A stretch of DNA of 64,000 bases from Cryptomeria japonica (taxonomy: Eukaryota > Streptophyta > Pinopsida > Cupressales > Cupressaceae): contig NC_081406.1 in the NCBI RefSeq assembly GCF_030272615.1, positions 400,966,939 to 401,030,938 of the forward strand. Reading direction: 5' to 3'. Below the pieces are notes generated by a model. The model searched no databases, was not told the DNA's origin, and was given only the letters and a program-made list of their open reading frames with translations. The first letter of the stretch is position 1, and each line of letters starts with the position of its first letter. Shown piece after piece: positions 48,549 to 60,620 of this stretch. The position numbers and the translations under genes were made by a program.

Positions 48549-48766
48549 GATTATGCTTTAAACCTTCTATATAATAAACATTGTCAGTATTATGCTTACC
48601 ATCCAAGTATTATGCTTACAAGATTTATCATCTCCAAACCCTACTAGACCTCCATGAATTTCTTGAAAAGATAAGAATTTTCTTTTATCACCAGTCATAT
48701 GATGCGAGCATCCACTATCTATAATCGATTCATCATTTTCTTTAATTTTTTCTGCCAATGCCTACT
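48549..48766 (-). pseudogene. pol: copia-E protease region
   Basis: Minus strand: SIIDSGCSHHMTGDKRKFLS carries the D-S-G active site (about 48720), followed by GGLVGFGDDKSCK. A small duplication around AAGCATAATACTTGGATGG breaks the frame before KHNLLSV, where LINE-1 is inserted. Confidence 0.85.
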
Positions 48767-49848
48767 CTATCGGTTTGACAATAGGTGTTGGTTGATCTTC
48801 CTTTATTGCAACAAAAGCCCATCCGTTATCTGTTGGATCTTCATCTGAGTCATCTCTAACACCTTCATTTGGATAGTAACATGAAATCTCTATTTTTCTT
48901 AAATCTATATTTTTGATATTCGGGGTTAGGTTTATATGAATTTTTTGCTTCCTCCCTTAACCTTCAATGTCTATCAAGACATCTAGATGCCATATGACCA
49001 ACTTTATTGCAATTAAAATATTTGAAAGGTGTTTTACCTTCATACTTACTTCCTGCTGGACCTTTAGGTATTTTCCTTGCAAATAGTGCTTCAAGTTCAT
49101 CAAGTTCTTCATTTTCTTTCATCATATCTTCAAGTTATTTTGCATAAAGTGCTTTCCAATCAGTTTTGTCAGATGACAATGATGATGATGATGATGATGA
49201 TTCTTTGAAAGATAAATCAGTCTTTACAATAGCAATAGGACCAAATTTCTCAAGCTCAAATGCTGAAAGTTTTCCAACTAAAGTATCTCTAGAAACTGAA
49301 ATATTAGGCATTGTTCTCATTTCATTAATAGCAGTCACTTTCATTTTGTAAGCCAGTGACAATGCTCTTAAAACTTTAGACACAATTTCATCTTCACTTT
49401 AGGATCCTCCACAACATTGTATTCCTAAAACAATTTCATTAACTCTTTCCATAAATGCAGAAATTATTTCATCTTATTCTATTTTTAAATTTTCATACCT
49501 GACCCGGTAACATTCTAATTTTGCAATCTTGACAGTGGTATCTCCTTCATTCAGTGTCTCTAGCTTATCCCAAATAGCTTTAGCAATAGATTTGTCTGAT
49601 AATCCCATGATTTGCTGATATGATAATGTGCTCACAAGTGCTTCTCTTGCTTTGCAATCATTGTCCATGTCCTTAGCCAATGTTGGCGGATGAGGTTGAT
49701 TTAGAATAGGAGCAACATAGCCATTCTTAGGAACATCCCATATATCTCTTCCAATGTAGTTTAGATGTGTTTCCATTATGATCTTCCATATGCCATAGTT
49801 AGTTCCATCAAGCTTTGAACTGTCCTTCTTAGAAATATTTGTTTCCAT
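48767..49848 (-). pseudogene. gag: copia-E gag
   Basis: ATG 49848 (METNISKKDSSKLDGTNYGI). Capsid blocks: WKIIMETHLNYIGRDIWDVP, AREALVSTLSYQQIMGLSDK, AIWDKLETLNEGDTTVKIAK and RVRYENLKIE, then TAA/TAG stops and KVLRALSLAYKMKVTAINEM. A poly-Ser/Asp run at about 49170-49205 and the knuckle F-N-C-N-K-V-G-H-M-A-S-R-C near 49000-49040 follow. The first knuckle Cys is Tyr (TGT to TAT). Downstream the linker to protease is frame-shifted. Confidence 0.88.
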
Positions 49849-49891
49849 AGGATATCCTCAAGTTGTTAGACTTCTGCAAAAACAGGACTAA

Positions 49892-49903
49892 GCTCTGATA
49901 CCA
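49892..49903 (-). promoter_or_regulatory. copia-E primer binding site
   Basis: GCTCTGATACCA on the plus strand is TGGTATCAGAGC on the element strand, complementary to initiator tRNA-Met, two bases from the LTR end. Confidence 0.92.
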
Positions 49904-49905
49904 AT

Positions 49906-50448
49906 TGTTAGGTCCTAGGAATGACAACTGTGAGGAGGGGTGAATCAGTTCTGAGCCAATTTTCAATAAATTGTAATCCAAATGCAAGTTATTCTAATTT
50001 AAACTGAATGTCGGTAAACCAAACTTAAGTGGCGGTAAAACATATTAACAATTATAGCAGTATCAGTTTAACTTAATGTATGAAATAGGAATAGAAACAA
50101 CATCCACAACACATAACACATAGATTTGGATGTGGAAACATGCTAAGGCAAAAACCATGGTGGGAAACCTTACCCACAATCAGATGATACTACTGAAAAT
50201 AGTATGTATATACAAATGGGGTCTGCACATGCAGAAAGGCCAACTGCCTAGAGCTCACTGCTCAATCACAAAATAGGAGTCACACTGACTACACAATTGG
50301 ATGGTTAAATCCAATGATAATGTACTACTCAAAATAGAATCTCCAATTCTAGGTTCAATAATGGTTAAGCTCTGAACATGAGTGTCATAACACCTTCATA
50401 ACCTTCCTTCAACCTTCAAATAATTTCTGCGTGATTCACACAAGGATC
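49906..50448 (-). repeat. copia-E 5' LTR, inner half
   Basis: Matches 35491-36034 and stops abruptly after CACAAGGATC, where sequence of another copia LTR begins. The outer ~540 bp are absent. Confidence 0.88.
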
Positions 50449-51130
50449 ATAATGATGAACTACTAAGGTCCTAACTAGTACTGAGGGAGGGGGTGAATCA
50501 ATACACACAAAAACTTACTCTAAAACTTTGACAAATCAAAACATGGATAACCGATTGTCTTCACCACTGTACTTAACCATAGCAATACCAGTTAAACAAA
50601 AATACTTCAGACAATATTCAACAGATCTCAAATCTTGATAGCTACTTCACTAGTTTAATCATGCATGAATTGTACCAATAAAAACCACAACCATTAGACA
50701 ATTCATGCATATCTAACTTAATCAAAAACCACTCAATCATCACATGAAAAAATCACCACCCATAACACATAAATTTTTCATGTGGAAACCCAAATGGGAA
50801 AAACCACGGTAGGGATGAATACCCACAAGATTGTTTGTGAACTCTTTTGAAGTCTGCTTTGTTCGGAGCCTAGTTTGGTTAAATACTTTACAATAAAGGT
50901 TCTGTTAGGAACCGATCCTATTAGGGATCACCCAGTTAAGGGATGGCTATATACCTTGTTAAAGGTTGAAACCCTGTCAAGAGTTACCTCGCTAGAGGAT
51001 TTATATAGCTCAATGAACTTGAGCCACCTAGTTAGAGGATTTACAACAAAGCCTGTTAAAGCTACCCAGTCAAGGGATTTAACTTCTATTGAAATGGTTA
51101 GAAGACAACAGGTAAAACTCTGATCTGATA
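50449..51130 (-). repeat. Partial copia LTR, copia-D/B-like, minus strand
   Basis: On the minus strand it ends ..TGATTCACCCCCTCCC and AGTTCATCA, like the copia-D LTR end at 62588-62643. It contains GTGGAAACCCAAATGGG and AAAAACCACGGTAGGGATG (reverse of the CCACCATGGTTTTTCCCA and GGGTTTCCAC words in copia-D), and the reiterated TAAC..GGT words at 50900-51090. The other border is not recognisable. Confidence 0.75.
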
Positions 51131-52528
51131 ACAACACTCCTTGCTAAGGCAAATCATTTTCAGTTCCTCTCTTCTACAATCATACTCTACAGATTCCTCA
51201 CTAAAATGTAACTTCTAAATCCAAATTTTCAACAACTCTAAGTCTCCAAGATGGAGAGTGGGTGATCAAAATCCTAAGTTTGAATCCCTTCCCTAAGTAG
51301 GCTCCTCTCACACTTTCCAACTTCCTTGAAAAGGATATGAGATCTCATAGGTTGGTCTTCCCAACCTCTTACATGGTTTCTAAAAATAAAAATTGAAAAA
51401 GGTAAGAGAAAGTGGGGAAGAGCAACTATCACTCAAATGGAAGGTTGTCTAACCAAGGAGAAATCCTCAAAAGTTGAATTTTCATCCATCTTGGAAAACT
51501 CACTTTTGAGGTGACTTGACAGTCACATGGTTAAAATTGACCTTTACCCATAGGTATAACATATGGGCCTTCAAAAATGTCCTAAACCTAACCTTAGGAG
51601 TTAGTTTTACCCTCTATAATCTCACCTAAAGTTTGTTGACGGGTCAAACTTGAGTTGACCATTCTACTAGCTCTCTAACCAAGACTATATTGGGACCACA
51701 TTAAGATATTTTAAATAATGCATTGGTTATACAAATTCCCTCCAAAGGATATGTCATTGCCAACTCACTTCACAACACAAGTGTCAAGTGACACCATAAA
51801 AATACACAATACTATTATACGTATGGCATGTCCCTTTTTGGAATTAACAAAATTAACAAATACAATTTAAATACACATTAAAGCATTCACATTTAGAAAT
51901 ATAAATACATTACATATGAGGTGATGTCTCTCCAAATAGACAACCCTTGGCTTCACAAATGCACATAGGTTTAGCTAGATTCTCTGAATAGTTTCCATGG
52001 TCACATAGATTAGTTTTCCTGCACATCTCACTTGCACATTAGTAATCTCAAATAATCACATGTAATTATTAATATATGAAAAGAGTACAAATTAGACACT
52101 TGCATACAACTTACATCATAACAATCAAATTATCAATTATCCAATAGAATCCACATGAAGTAATTTACTCAATGGCATTATTGTAATCATCATGAAAATC
52201 AATTCTTCGTAAGGCATGCGTTCATGTGTTCTAACATCATAATGAACTACAAATTCAGAAATAAATGACATACATCATATCAATGTTATCCAATCACTGG
52301 ATCATATAGAATCTAAATCCATAACGCATCAAAATGTGCACTGTAAGGTAAATGATTCCATAAAATGGTTCAATTACTTTTCTCACTAATTCTTTCATCT
52401 AACATAGCTCATCCTATTGAATCATAGCACCTTTACATAGTGTACCAATCATCCATGCAAACTATTAATAAGGTCAACCATGGTCAAACTAGGTTAACCA
52501 GAGCTTGATCGGGGAGAGACTCTACATG
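51131..52528 (+). other. Unassigned AT-rich DNA
   Basis: No coding domain, clear LTR terminus or tandem repeat seen on either strand. Probably old retrotransposon sequence by composition, which I cannot show. Confidence 0.4.
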
Positions 52529-52990
52529 AACCATAAATATGTTATCTGCAATAGGAGAATATGAATCATTTGATGATGATGGATATGAATATGATGTTTC
52601 TTACCAAAGCCAAAGTAAGTAGTGGCACCACCAAGAGGTATTTTTAGACAGTGATGATTATACTGATAGAAAGGCTTGGGGACAAAATGATATGATATCA
52701 TTAAGGAGACATTTTGAAGAAGAAATTAAAGCCCTCACTATTGCTATTATGGAGCAGGCTAAAAGAAATTACAACCTAAGAAATAGGATGATCAATCCGA
52801 ACCATGGTAAGCCAACTAGCATGTTCATAAAAGATAAGAATCCAAAAAATGTTGATGGGGGGGAGTTACAAAATAAAGGGATACCAAAACTTGAAATTAC
52901 TAAATAGAACCCAAATTCACTAAAAAACCAAGAGCCTCAAAAGAAATATGCTCCATAGGTAGAAATCCCTAAATCAACAGCACCACTTAC
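52529..52990 (+). pseudogene. Possible gypsy gag-pol linker fragment
   Basis: Frame with YESFDDDGYEYDVSYQSQS, a TAG, then EEEIKALTIAIMEQAKRNYN and LRNRMINPN. The A-K-R-N-Y-N-L-R-N-R-x-x-x-P word and acidic context resemble the segment just before the protease in plant chromovirus or Athila-type polyproteins. Short, with three in-frame stops (TAG at about 52616, TAG 52905, TAG 52957). It is cut at 53006 by a new LTR. Low certainty. Confidence 0.4.
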
Positions 52991-53006
52991 TGTTGGATAT
53001 AAGAGT

Positions 53007-54171
53007 TGTTGGAATGTGTTGTTGTCATTGATGTCAACATATTCCTATGTTTCTGTGTTGTAGAGAGTTGGTTTGGTTGATTTCTTGCAAATATGATAAT
53101 GCCAATTTAAGGATTCAGAGATTGGTATCTTCAGTTGATTCAACATGAATTTCAGTGTTCCAGAAGGTGATTTGATCAAGTTGTGTGATTCGGTGTGGTG
53201 GTTGGTTTTTTTGTTGGTTCTATATTACAGAGTTGTTATTTCTGGTTTGTATTGCATTGGAATTGATTATTTATGTTGTGTGGATTTTGGAGAGTGTTTG
53301 GGATGTTCATGTGTGTTCTCAGTTCAAGTGGTTCATGATTTGAAACTTCACAAGCGCATCTTTTAGTTTGTTAGTAAGTTGTATTGGTGTTCTTGTGCTC
53401 CGGAAGGGCAATGCTGATGATTCTAGTAATCCAAGTTGTTGCGGTTGTTGCAGAGGAATTCATGTTGCTTTTTGGTGTTTCAAGATCATGTGATATGCGT
53501 ATTTCTGGTTCGCATTAATCATTGTGCATGTTATTGAAGATTTTATTAGTCCGGTGGTATTCTTTGTGTTATACAACTTTTTGGTCGACCCGATGGTTAT
53601 TACATGTTGTGGATGATCTTAGCGAGATATTCAATGGTGTTGCATGTTTAAGGATTTTATTTGGGTCCATGCTATGTCCTTTCCAAAATTGTATTGGTCC
53701 ACATATTGATTTATGTATTGTGTGATGTAATTTTGTAATTAGGTCTTATGTGTTGAGCCAGCCTTGAAATATAGGTTGATGAATTGTATAAATACATGTA
53801 TTATTCTTTTGAGAGATTTGTCTACCTATGTGAATATTGTTTTGATCTTTCAGTAGCAGAGGAGAAAAGTGAAGAAGTGCGAAAGAGTGTGTAGAAGTGT
53901 GAATAGCAGAGTTTGAGTATGTATGCTTAACCGAAACTGTGATGAGGCATTTGAAGATGCTACTCTTCCAGTTCATGTAAACTGGATTGGTGTCCGATCT
54001 TTGTAAGGCAATGAGCCTTCCTAGGGTTGTAGTCCTTTGTTGTTTTTGAGCACTGAGCTCTAAGCAGTGTGCCTCAATGCATGTGCATTCCCCATTGTAA
54101 TATTTACACATACTACTGCAAAGTATTATCATATTGTGGGTAGGTTCCCAACTTAGTTTTTCCCTTCACAG
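53007..54171 (+). repeat. Copia-type LTR or solo LTR fragment
   Basis: Starts TGTTGGAATGTGTTGTTGTC then ATTGATGTCAA, the same opening logic as the copia-A, B and D LTRs. Near its end are the features seen in copia-E LTRs and their relatives: TGAGCACTGAGCTC, a CATGTGCATTCCCC word, and TTTTTCCCTTCACAG. The terminal ATCA and a primer site are lacking, so it is truncated. No second copy is present. Confidence 0.6.
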
Positions 54172-54248
54172 ATGAAGATATGGGTAAGTGTAAGAAGATG
54201 AGTCCCACTTATGGGGAAGCGCATGCATTAGGAAATGCACTGCTAGGA

Positions 54249-54460
54249 ATGGGGCCCCATTTTATTCAAAACAGGTTCTTATTTTGCTTCAGGGCCCCGA
54301 GGTGAAAAAAATGGGGCCCTGATATGTAAACATAATGGGTCCCCATTTCTAAAAACGAGGACCTGTTTCTTAAAAGCATTTTTCTCATTTTATTTCTCCC
54401 TATTTTCTTTTTCCTCCTTCACAATTGTAGTGATAAAGGAAGAACCAGAATGGGGCCCCA
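54249..54460. repeat. Cluster of GGGGCCCC palindromes with inverted flanks
   Basis: Five copies: GGGGCCCC at 54251-54258 and 54452-54459, GGGCCCC at 54292, GGGGCCC at 54313, GGGTCCCC at 54337. Most are embedded in AATGGGGCCCCATTTT. The arms AAAACAGGTTCTTA (54269) and GAGGACCTGTTTCTTA (54357) are partly inverted relative to each other. GC-rich words in otherwise AT-rich DNA. Confidence 0.8.
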
Positions 54461-56605
54461 TTTTTTGCACTGATTTTCGACCTCCCATTGCTATCCCAAG
54501 TACGCAATTGATCACCTGCTTGACATTTTTTCGTTTTCTTGTATTTGGTATTCTATTTTTTGTATTATTTGTTTTTTTTTATAAATTAGGTTTTGCATGA
54601 ATTAGGGTTTATAAACTAGGATTTACACAATCCAAATACAATCCACGCAAACATACAAATAACTTCCTAAATAACCTAGAAATGTGGAAAAATTTAAAAT
54701 TAATTAGCTAGTGCATGTAGAAACTCATAAGAAACATTTTAGGCGATTCCCTATGACTCAATAACTTGATATATTAGATTCATGATTCATTTTAAGTCTT
54801 TTGGATCTCAACCTTTCTTTTTTCATAGAGGAGGTTAGTCCCAAATTTATACTTAATGTATCTAAGTCTTGTATATTAATGTACCTAAGTCATATTGCTC
54901 ATGGTGGGTCCGGGTCCTCTTACCAATATTCACATTCTTCTCAACATCATTCTAGAATAGTTCTAAGTTGGTTACATAGTGGAAAATTCACATGGATCAG
55001 CTTGGCCATTTCTCCTACTAACATTGTTTCTTAACAACCTAAAGAAGTAAAAACTTATGAAGATAATCATAATGGTTCCCTATTGTCTCTAAATATATTA
55101 TTGATAGAAAGGAAAAAATAGGCATGTAAAAATTAGATTGTAATTGTAGAATAAAGCTTAATTATGACTGTGATTTTTAGTAGAAGAATACATGTATGTC
55201 CTTGTTTGGTTTTGAAGAGACACATTGTTGACAAGTGTTGTGTAACTAGCTGATGACATAACATTTGTATCCACCATGTTAACTAGGCTAGGTGTAATCT
55301 CTACAATATGTGAGTAATTGGATAAAAATATCATTAGATTCTGTATAAGAGGAGCCCTCAATCTACCGTTGTAAGATAAAAAAAAATGGACACTTGCAAA
55401 CTACTTATCTATCTTTTGAATTCGAGCTTCAAGAATGTTTAACAAAAAGTGGTCCATATCTAGGGAACAATGAAGTTAGAAAGGTAGGATTAATTTAAAA
55501 GGAAGCTTGAATTATTTAAATTCCTAAACCATTTAGGTATTAGTAAATTTAGGCTAAACACTGGAGCTACTCAAATCATGGGAGGTCATTAGTTGATAAC
55601 TTGTTCTAGTAATAATTTATATTATGAGAATTAGGTCATGATACTTATAAGAAAGTGTTAGTTTTATAACGCACATGTTCTCCTAAAAAGAAATCAAGTG
55701 GAAGAAAGTGGTGACAAGACAGACATGCAAATGAAATTTCAAATAAGTTTAATTTTTTTAATCTAAATTAAACATATTAGATTTAACAAATACAAATTAA
55801 GATACTTAACCAAAGCACACAATTTTTAAACTATCTAACAAAACACCACAATATATATAATAAAAATTAGAATGATTTGAAGTGCAAGCTTAGTTTGGTT
55901 CACCAAAATGGTATGCAACAAAAGGTATCCTAGCTAATATGTACATTAACCTAAAATCAATCTCTTTTTCACATACACATCATTTACAAGGTGGTGTGAA
56001 TGGGCTTGAATTTAGTACACAAGAGAGAGAGAGACATGTTGTCCAGATCCACATCTTTATCTATTTTGTGTTGTGTTGGGTGTGATTGGGGATTGATTGA
56101 ATATATGGAAAGAAATAAACTAAATTAAACAAGTTTAATTGAATGCAACAAACATGCAATAGAAGTACAAAAAAAGAGTAGAATATACACAAATAAAATG
56201 TATAGAAAAACTTTGTGACATAAATGTGGAGCTAAATACACAAGATGGAGGTGTTGGGAATTGTGTGTAGTCACTCTCATAAATTCCTACAAGATATTAG
56301 TAAATTTTTACAAAAATAAAAACCAAAATAAATGAAAAAAATAGTTGATGCATTTTACAAGAAATGAATCTATTATTGAATTTAAAATAGAAATGAAGAT
56401 TCAATGATTTTTTTTGATTAAGTTTCATGCTCAAATTTTAGATTTAATAAGTACATGTATGTTTTAATCCAATAAGTATATTATATTTCATGTTGAGTTC
56501 AATAAGTATATGTATGTTTTTACTTCTAAATGATTTATTTTTTAATGTAAATAGATTCTTGTTCATAGAGTTGTATATAATTCATGTATATTTATATATA
56601 TGCAG
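54461..56605 (+). other. AT-rich spacer, no gene seen
   Basis: No convincing reading frame; a 78-codon open stretch at 54801-55034 has no domain. It could contain upstream exons of the gene at 56606, because tatatatgcag just before 56606 looks like a splice acceptor. A GA-dinucleotide run lies at about 56023-56033. Confidence 0.5.
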
Positions 56606-58639
56606 GTGCTATCTTTGTCATGGATGTATTTGAAATAGATGATTTGTTTGGTGAAAATCCCCCACCTCAACCCCCTCCACCTCCACCTCCACCTCCACCC
56701 CCTAGATCAAATGAGGTTCGATTGAGAGAAAGAATAAATGAAAACCTTGAGATGATACAACAAAATATTAATGCAATCCGAAATGAGCCTATCACCCCCC
56801 CTCATCTTCTACAATTTGCAACTTCAATGCAAACCGATGTAGACTCTATTTGATATGTTGATACAGAGTTAGATTGATTCCATAGATGGAGAGAGAAATT
56901 GCATCAATTTTATGCTGATGGATACACTTATAAGAAAATAAGTGAACTCAAAATCAACAAAGCACATTTATGCCCATATTTTATTAACCCTAGAACATGA
57001 GAAGAAATGTCTCCTGACCAAAAAATAATTTCAATTAGGTGGTGTGAGCATCCACAAATGAGTACACAATTCTGGGATAGGTGGTGGATGGTTTTTTATC
57101 ATCCACCACATTGCGGTTATAAGGTCCCTTTCTATTTTTTTGAAGAAATTATAATGTGTTTATATTGGGTATAAAACCCAATTATTTTGACATTAAGTCA
57201 TTCTAGGGTGTTGGTGGTGGCATGCCACAACACAGATTAGGGGCACGTACTATTACACCTTTACCATATCCACCCATGTTTCCTCTTGTTGCTCCATCTA
57301 TTCTTGCAAATGTGTAGCATACAACATTTATTTCCACATTAGGTGCTTTGAGTACCATCTCGGGTAACCTCAGTGAGCAAGCTTCCCACATGGCATCCGC
57401 TTTGTGATTAATGCCACATTTGTGTACGCGTTGTCATCAAATGTGTGTAGTTCTTACTCTGGATCTTGGATCCACTTCAGATGTATCTGTTGCTGCATCA
57501 GATGATCATATCACATCATATGTGGATTTTCTTTGCTCGGATGATCATCTCGATCAGGTGTACATATATGTGTGTGTGTGATATAAATTAAGTGCACAGT
57601 TTTTTTATACAATCTAATGCTTATTTAAAATTGTTTGGTGTATGTAGATGAGGAGTATACCTAATGTTTAAGTCAATATTTCATCTACACCTACACAACT
57701 TGGCACACCTTTTGGGGTATAATAACAATTTATATCTAGACATTGTATTATTTAAGTTATCATGTTATCGTCCTACACTATTTAATTTTTCATGTTGATA
57801 CATTGAATGTTTGTTTCTCTAGGGTGTAGATCATGAGGCCTCTACATCATATCGACCAGAGGGTGTCACAAGTGTGATACCCACATCATTAAGCATTGAG
57901 CATTATCCATCTACTGTATGTATCTTAGAGAATAAAGGTTAAATATGTACTTACAACTTTGTAAGTTAGCTCAGTCCAATACACATTTGTTCAATAAATA
58001 TGATTTTATTATATGCATGTTTGTAGGTGGACACTACTATAAAGACAGGCTATCCTCATCACATTTATCAGAGCCAAAATGAAAGGCCATCGACATCCTT
58101 TTAGGTCTAAATACAATATATATATAGGGATTAACAAAGTTCATACTTCAATGTAATATTTTAACCTAATATTTTCATAAAACACTTAATTTGACCTTGT
58201 ACAGGACCTAGCTATTGTGACTTTTGGCATTGATTTTGATGTTCCTAGACCTCAAGGTGAAAAATATATTGGTATAGGAGATGAGAAGCCTCATGTACGA
58301 TATTTAAAATGTTTATTATTTAATCAAATAATAAATAAATTTTGATTTAATGAAAAAATAAACATGTGTGTGTGTGTGTGTGCTCATGTTTCTTATCTTG
58401 TACAAGATGACATGGCTCTTGAGCAGATAGTGCATGCACAACAAGTTGTTGGAGGTGATGAGCACTTGCATATAGTAAGTTTACTTAATTTTTGCATTCC
58501 AACTTTATTTTCCAAATAATTATCTTTTAATAGTTAATCTATTTTGAATATAATTTTTTTTCTTGTACAGCATGAGACAGGTCAATCTAGTCCACGTGGA
58601 GTGAAGAGAACAAAATATCTTATTGATGATAGGACTTAG
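56606..58639 (+). pseudogene. Decayed eight-exon protein gene of unknown family
   Basis: Proposed exons: 56606-57168 (ATG 56620), 57207-57557, 57648-57716, 57823-57915, 58027-58104, 58205-58294, about 58407-58474 and 58571-58639 (stop TAG). Most introns open GT and end in TTGTACAG, CTCTAG or TGTAG. From the ATG, every exon except the seventh is a multiple of three and starts in phase 0. Exon 1 has a run of eleven prolines after Gln, then a polar helical stretch and a Trp-rich block (RWCEHPQMSTQFWDRWWMVF). Exon 2 has CTRCHQMC. The end is HETGQSSPRGVKRTKYLIDD. In-frame stops are TGA or TAG plus one TAA, all derivable from CGA, CAG or CAA. Intron 1 is only 38 bp. Host or DNA-transposon origin undecided. 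Confidence 0.6.
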
Positions 58640-59330
58640 ATTTTACTGGTGATCTAGCTCTGATTTTACATATACTTAACTATGCTTTGTACTTATTTAT
58701 GGACTGTAGACATGTGTTAGAATATTATATATATGGACACGTACATTATATATATGTATTAGAATATTATATTTATTTTATTGGACACACACATTATATA
58801 TATGGACAATTGCATTATGTGGAGTTGATCATGTTACCATCTAATTTACCTTAAATAAATCTAACTATCTACCATGTATGAAGTGTAACAACTTTAAACT
58901 TGTAACATTGAAACTATGGTATTTGAATTGTGCTACTTGTAATTTAAAATTAATGGTCCATTTATGTTTATTAATATATTAATGTGTCGTTGTTTGGGAT
59001 GATAATATATTTGTTTTGATTCTTGATTACAAGTCTTCTTGCAAAACTTTGGCATGCCAATTGCAGCATGTTTCAAGAACTAATGTCCTTATGTCATACT
59101 TATGTATTTTACCAAAGTTTGATTTTGTCAAGTGAGATGTTCTTACTATTCTCTCTTATACCTCTCTTATGTCACAGATCTTTTTACTTTTCTCATAAAG
59201 GATGTCATAACTTTTGATCTAAGAAGTTGATTGATCCATTTTATAAAACATAATATACTAAATTGAACTTGATTAATACATAATATACTTAATTGAACTA
59301 GTTGAACTTAATTAAACTTAATTCAAACAT
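58640..59330 (+). other. AT-rich spacer between convergent gene remnants
   Basis: Contains repeated ATTATATATATGG words at about 58725-58805 and no coding domain. It probably includes the 3' flank of the plus-strand gene. Confidence 0.5.
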
Positions 59331-59745
59331 AATATACTGAATCGAACTTGATTGAACATGATTGAATCATAATGAGAATAGTTAACTTAATTGAACTTAT
59401 TCTACAACATAATGAATAACGAATTAGAGATATAGTGGTCCTCATGATCGAAAGTCTATCATCTCATACATAAAATTGACCAAATTTATATCAATTACAT
59501 TTTATAAAATATGTAATATACTAAATTGAACTTAATCTAGAAGACAATGTACAAAAAATATACTGAATTGAACTTGACTGAACTTAATTGAATCATAATG
59601 AACATAGTTAACTTAATTGAACTTATTCTAGGACATAATGATCGAAAAATGATAGATATAGTGGTCCTCACGATTGAAAGTCTATCAAATCATATATAAA
59701 ATTGACCAAAAGTCTATCAATTACATATTACAGAAAGTGTATCAA
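59331..59745 (+). repeat. Two-copy ~226-bp tandem repeat
   Basis: Copies start at 59331 and about 59557, each with AATATACTGAAT(C/T)GAACTTG, AGTTAACTTAATTGAACTTA and ATATAGTGGTCCTCA followed by GAAAGTCTATCA. Internally rich in TTGAACTT words. Confidence 0.75.
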
Positions 59746-59924
59746 GCCTATCTAAAATATTTGAGTTCATCTCCTTAGGGAGTTGCAAAAAAAATACATT
59801 TTTTATTAAATACATTATCATAATTCTATATTTGTGCAAGAAAATTACATTTATTCAAGTAAAGTTAGACAATTGAACCTTACATCTTACAAAGATAATT
59901 ATTTATTATATATCCTTAAATGCA

Positions 59925-60600
59925 CAAATAGTAGTATTCATTGATGCCATCTACATGTGGAAGACCTGAAATAAATAAAAAAATGACTAGCTTAAACTAT
60001 AATAATTAGGATATATCTCTCAAAATGCAACATAAAGTATGCACAAACAATAGTAGTCACTAATGCCTTTTACTTGTGGGAGACCTAGAAAAACATTAGA
60101 TGATTAGATTTATAATTAGGATGCATGATTTAAAATTTGTAACATAAAGTATACATAAGGACTTTTAAAAGGGAGATGTCTTAAGGATACAAAACTATAA
60201 CTTTTAATTATTCAAAATGCAACATAAAGTATGCACAAACAGTGGTAGTCGTTGATGCCTTCTACTTGTGGGAGACCTGAAACAAAATTATATGATTAGA
60301 TTTTATAATTCGGATGCATGATTTAAAATTTGCAACATAAAGTATACATCAAGACTTTTAAAAGGGAGATGGCTTAAGGGTACAAAACTATAACTTACTT
60401 GTAATTATTTAAAATGCAACATAATGTGTGCATAAACAGTGGTAGTCACTGATGCCTTCTACTTGTCGGATACCTGAAACAAAATTATTTGATTAGTTTT
60501 TAATAATTAGGATGCATGATTTAAAATGCAACATAAAGTATACATCGCGACTTTTAAAAGGGAGATGGCTTAAGGGTACAAAATTATAATTTACTTGTAT
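59925..60600 (-). repeat. Tandem cassette repeat carrying a small exon, four copies
   Basis: The marker GATGCC..CTACTTGTGGGAGACCTGAA occurs at about 59943, 60063, 60254 and 60451 (spacings ~120, 190, 197). On the minus strand each copy has an acceptor-like TTTCAG or equivalent, followed by an open stretch reading G-L-P-Q-V-E-G-I-S-D-Y-H-C-L-C or a close variant, then a stop or donor. Phase fits the exon at 60621-60987. Confidence 0.7.
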
Positions 60601-60620
60601 TTATTTATTATGTTATACCA

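Larger units (their letters stand above)
35491..50448 (-). mobile_element. copia-E, minus-strand Ty1/copia element interrupted by two LINEs
   Basis: Read on the minus strand: 5' LTR fragment (50448-49906), initiator-Met primer site, gag, protease, [LINE-1], integrase, RT, [LINE-2], RNase H, polypurine tract, 3' LTR (36573-35491). LTR starts TGTTAGGTCC on the plus strand at both ends. Removing each LINE plus one target copy rejoins the pol frame across KHNLLSV/GQLVEKGF and across STAESEYVA. The outer half of its 5' LTR is missing. Confidence 0.92.

Noticed and set aside
53145-53725. Hydrophobic open frames after 53145
   Set aside because: They sit within a copia LTR-like segment, lack motifs, and are explained by T/G-rich composition.
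58366-58382. TG-dinucleotide run as a functional element
   Set aside because: A short microsatellite in an intron of the decayed gene; nothing distinguishes it.
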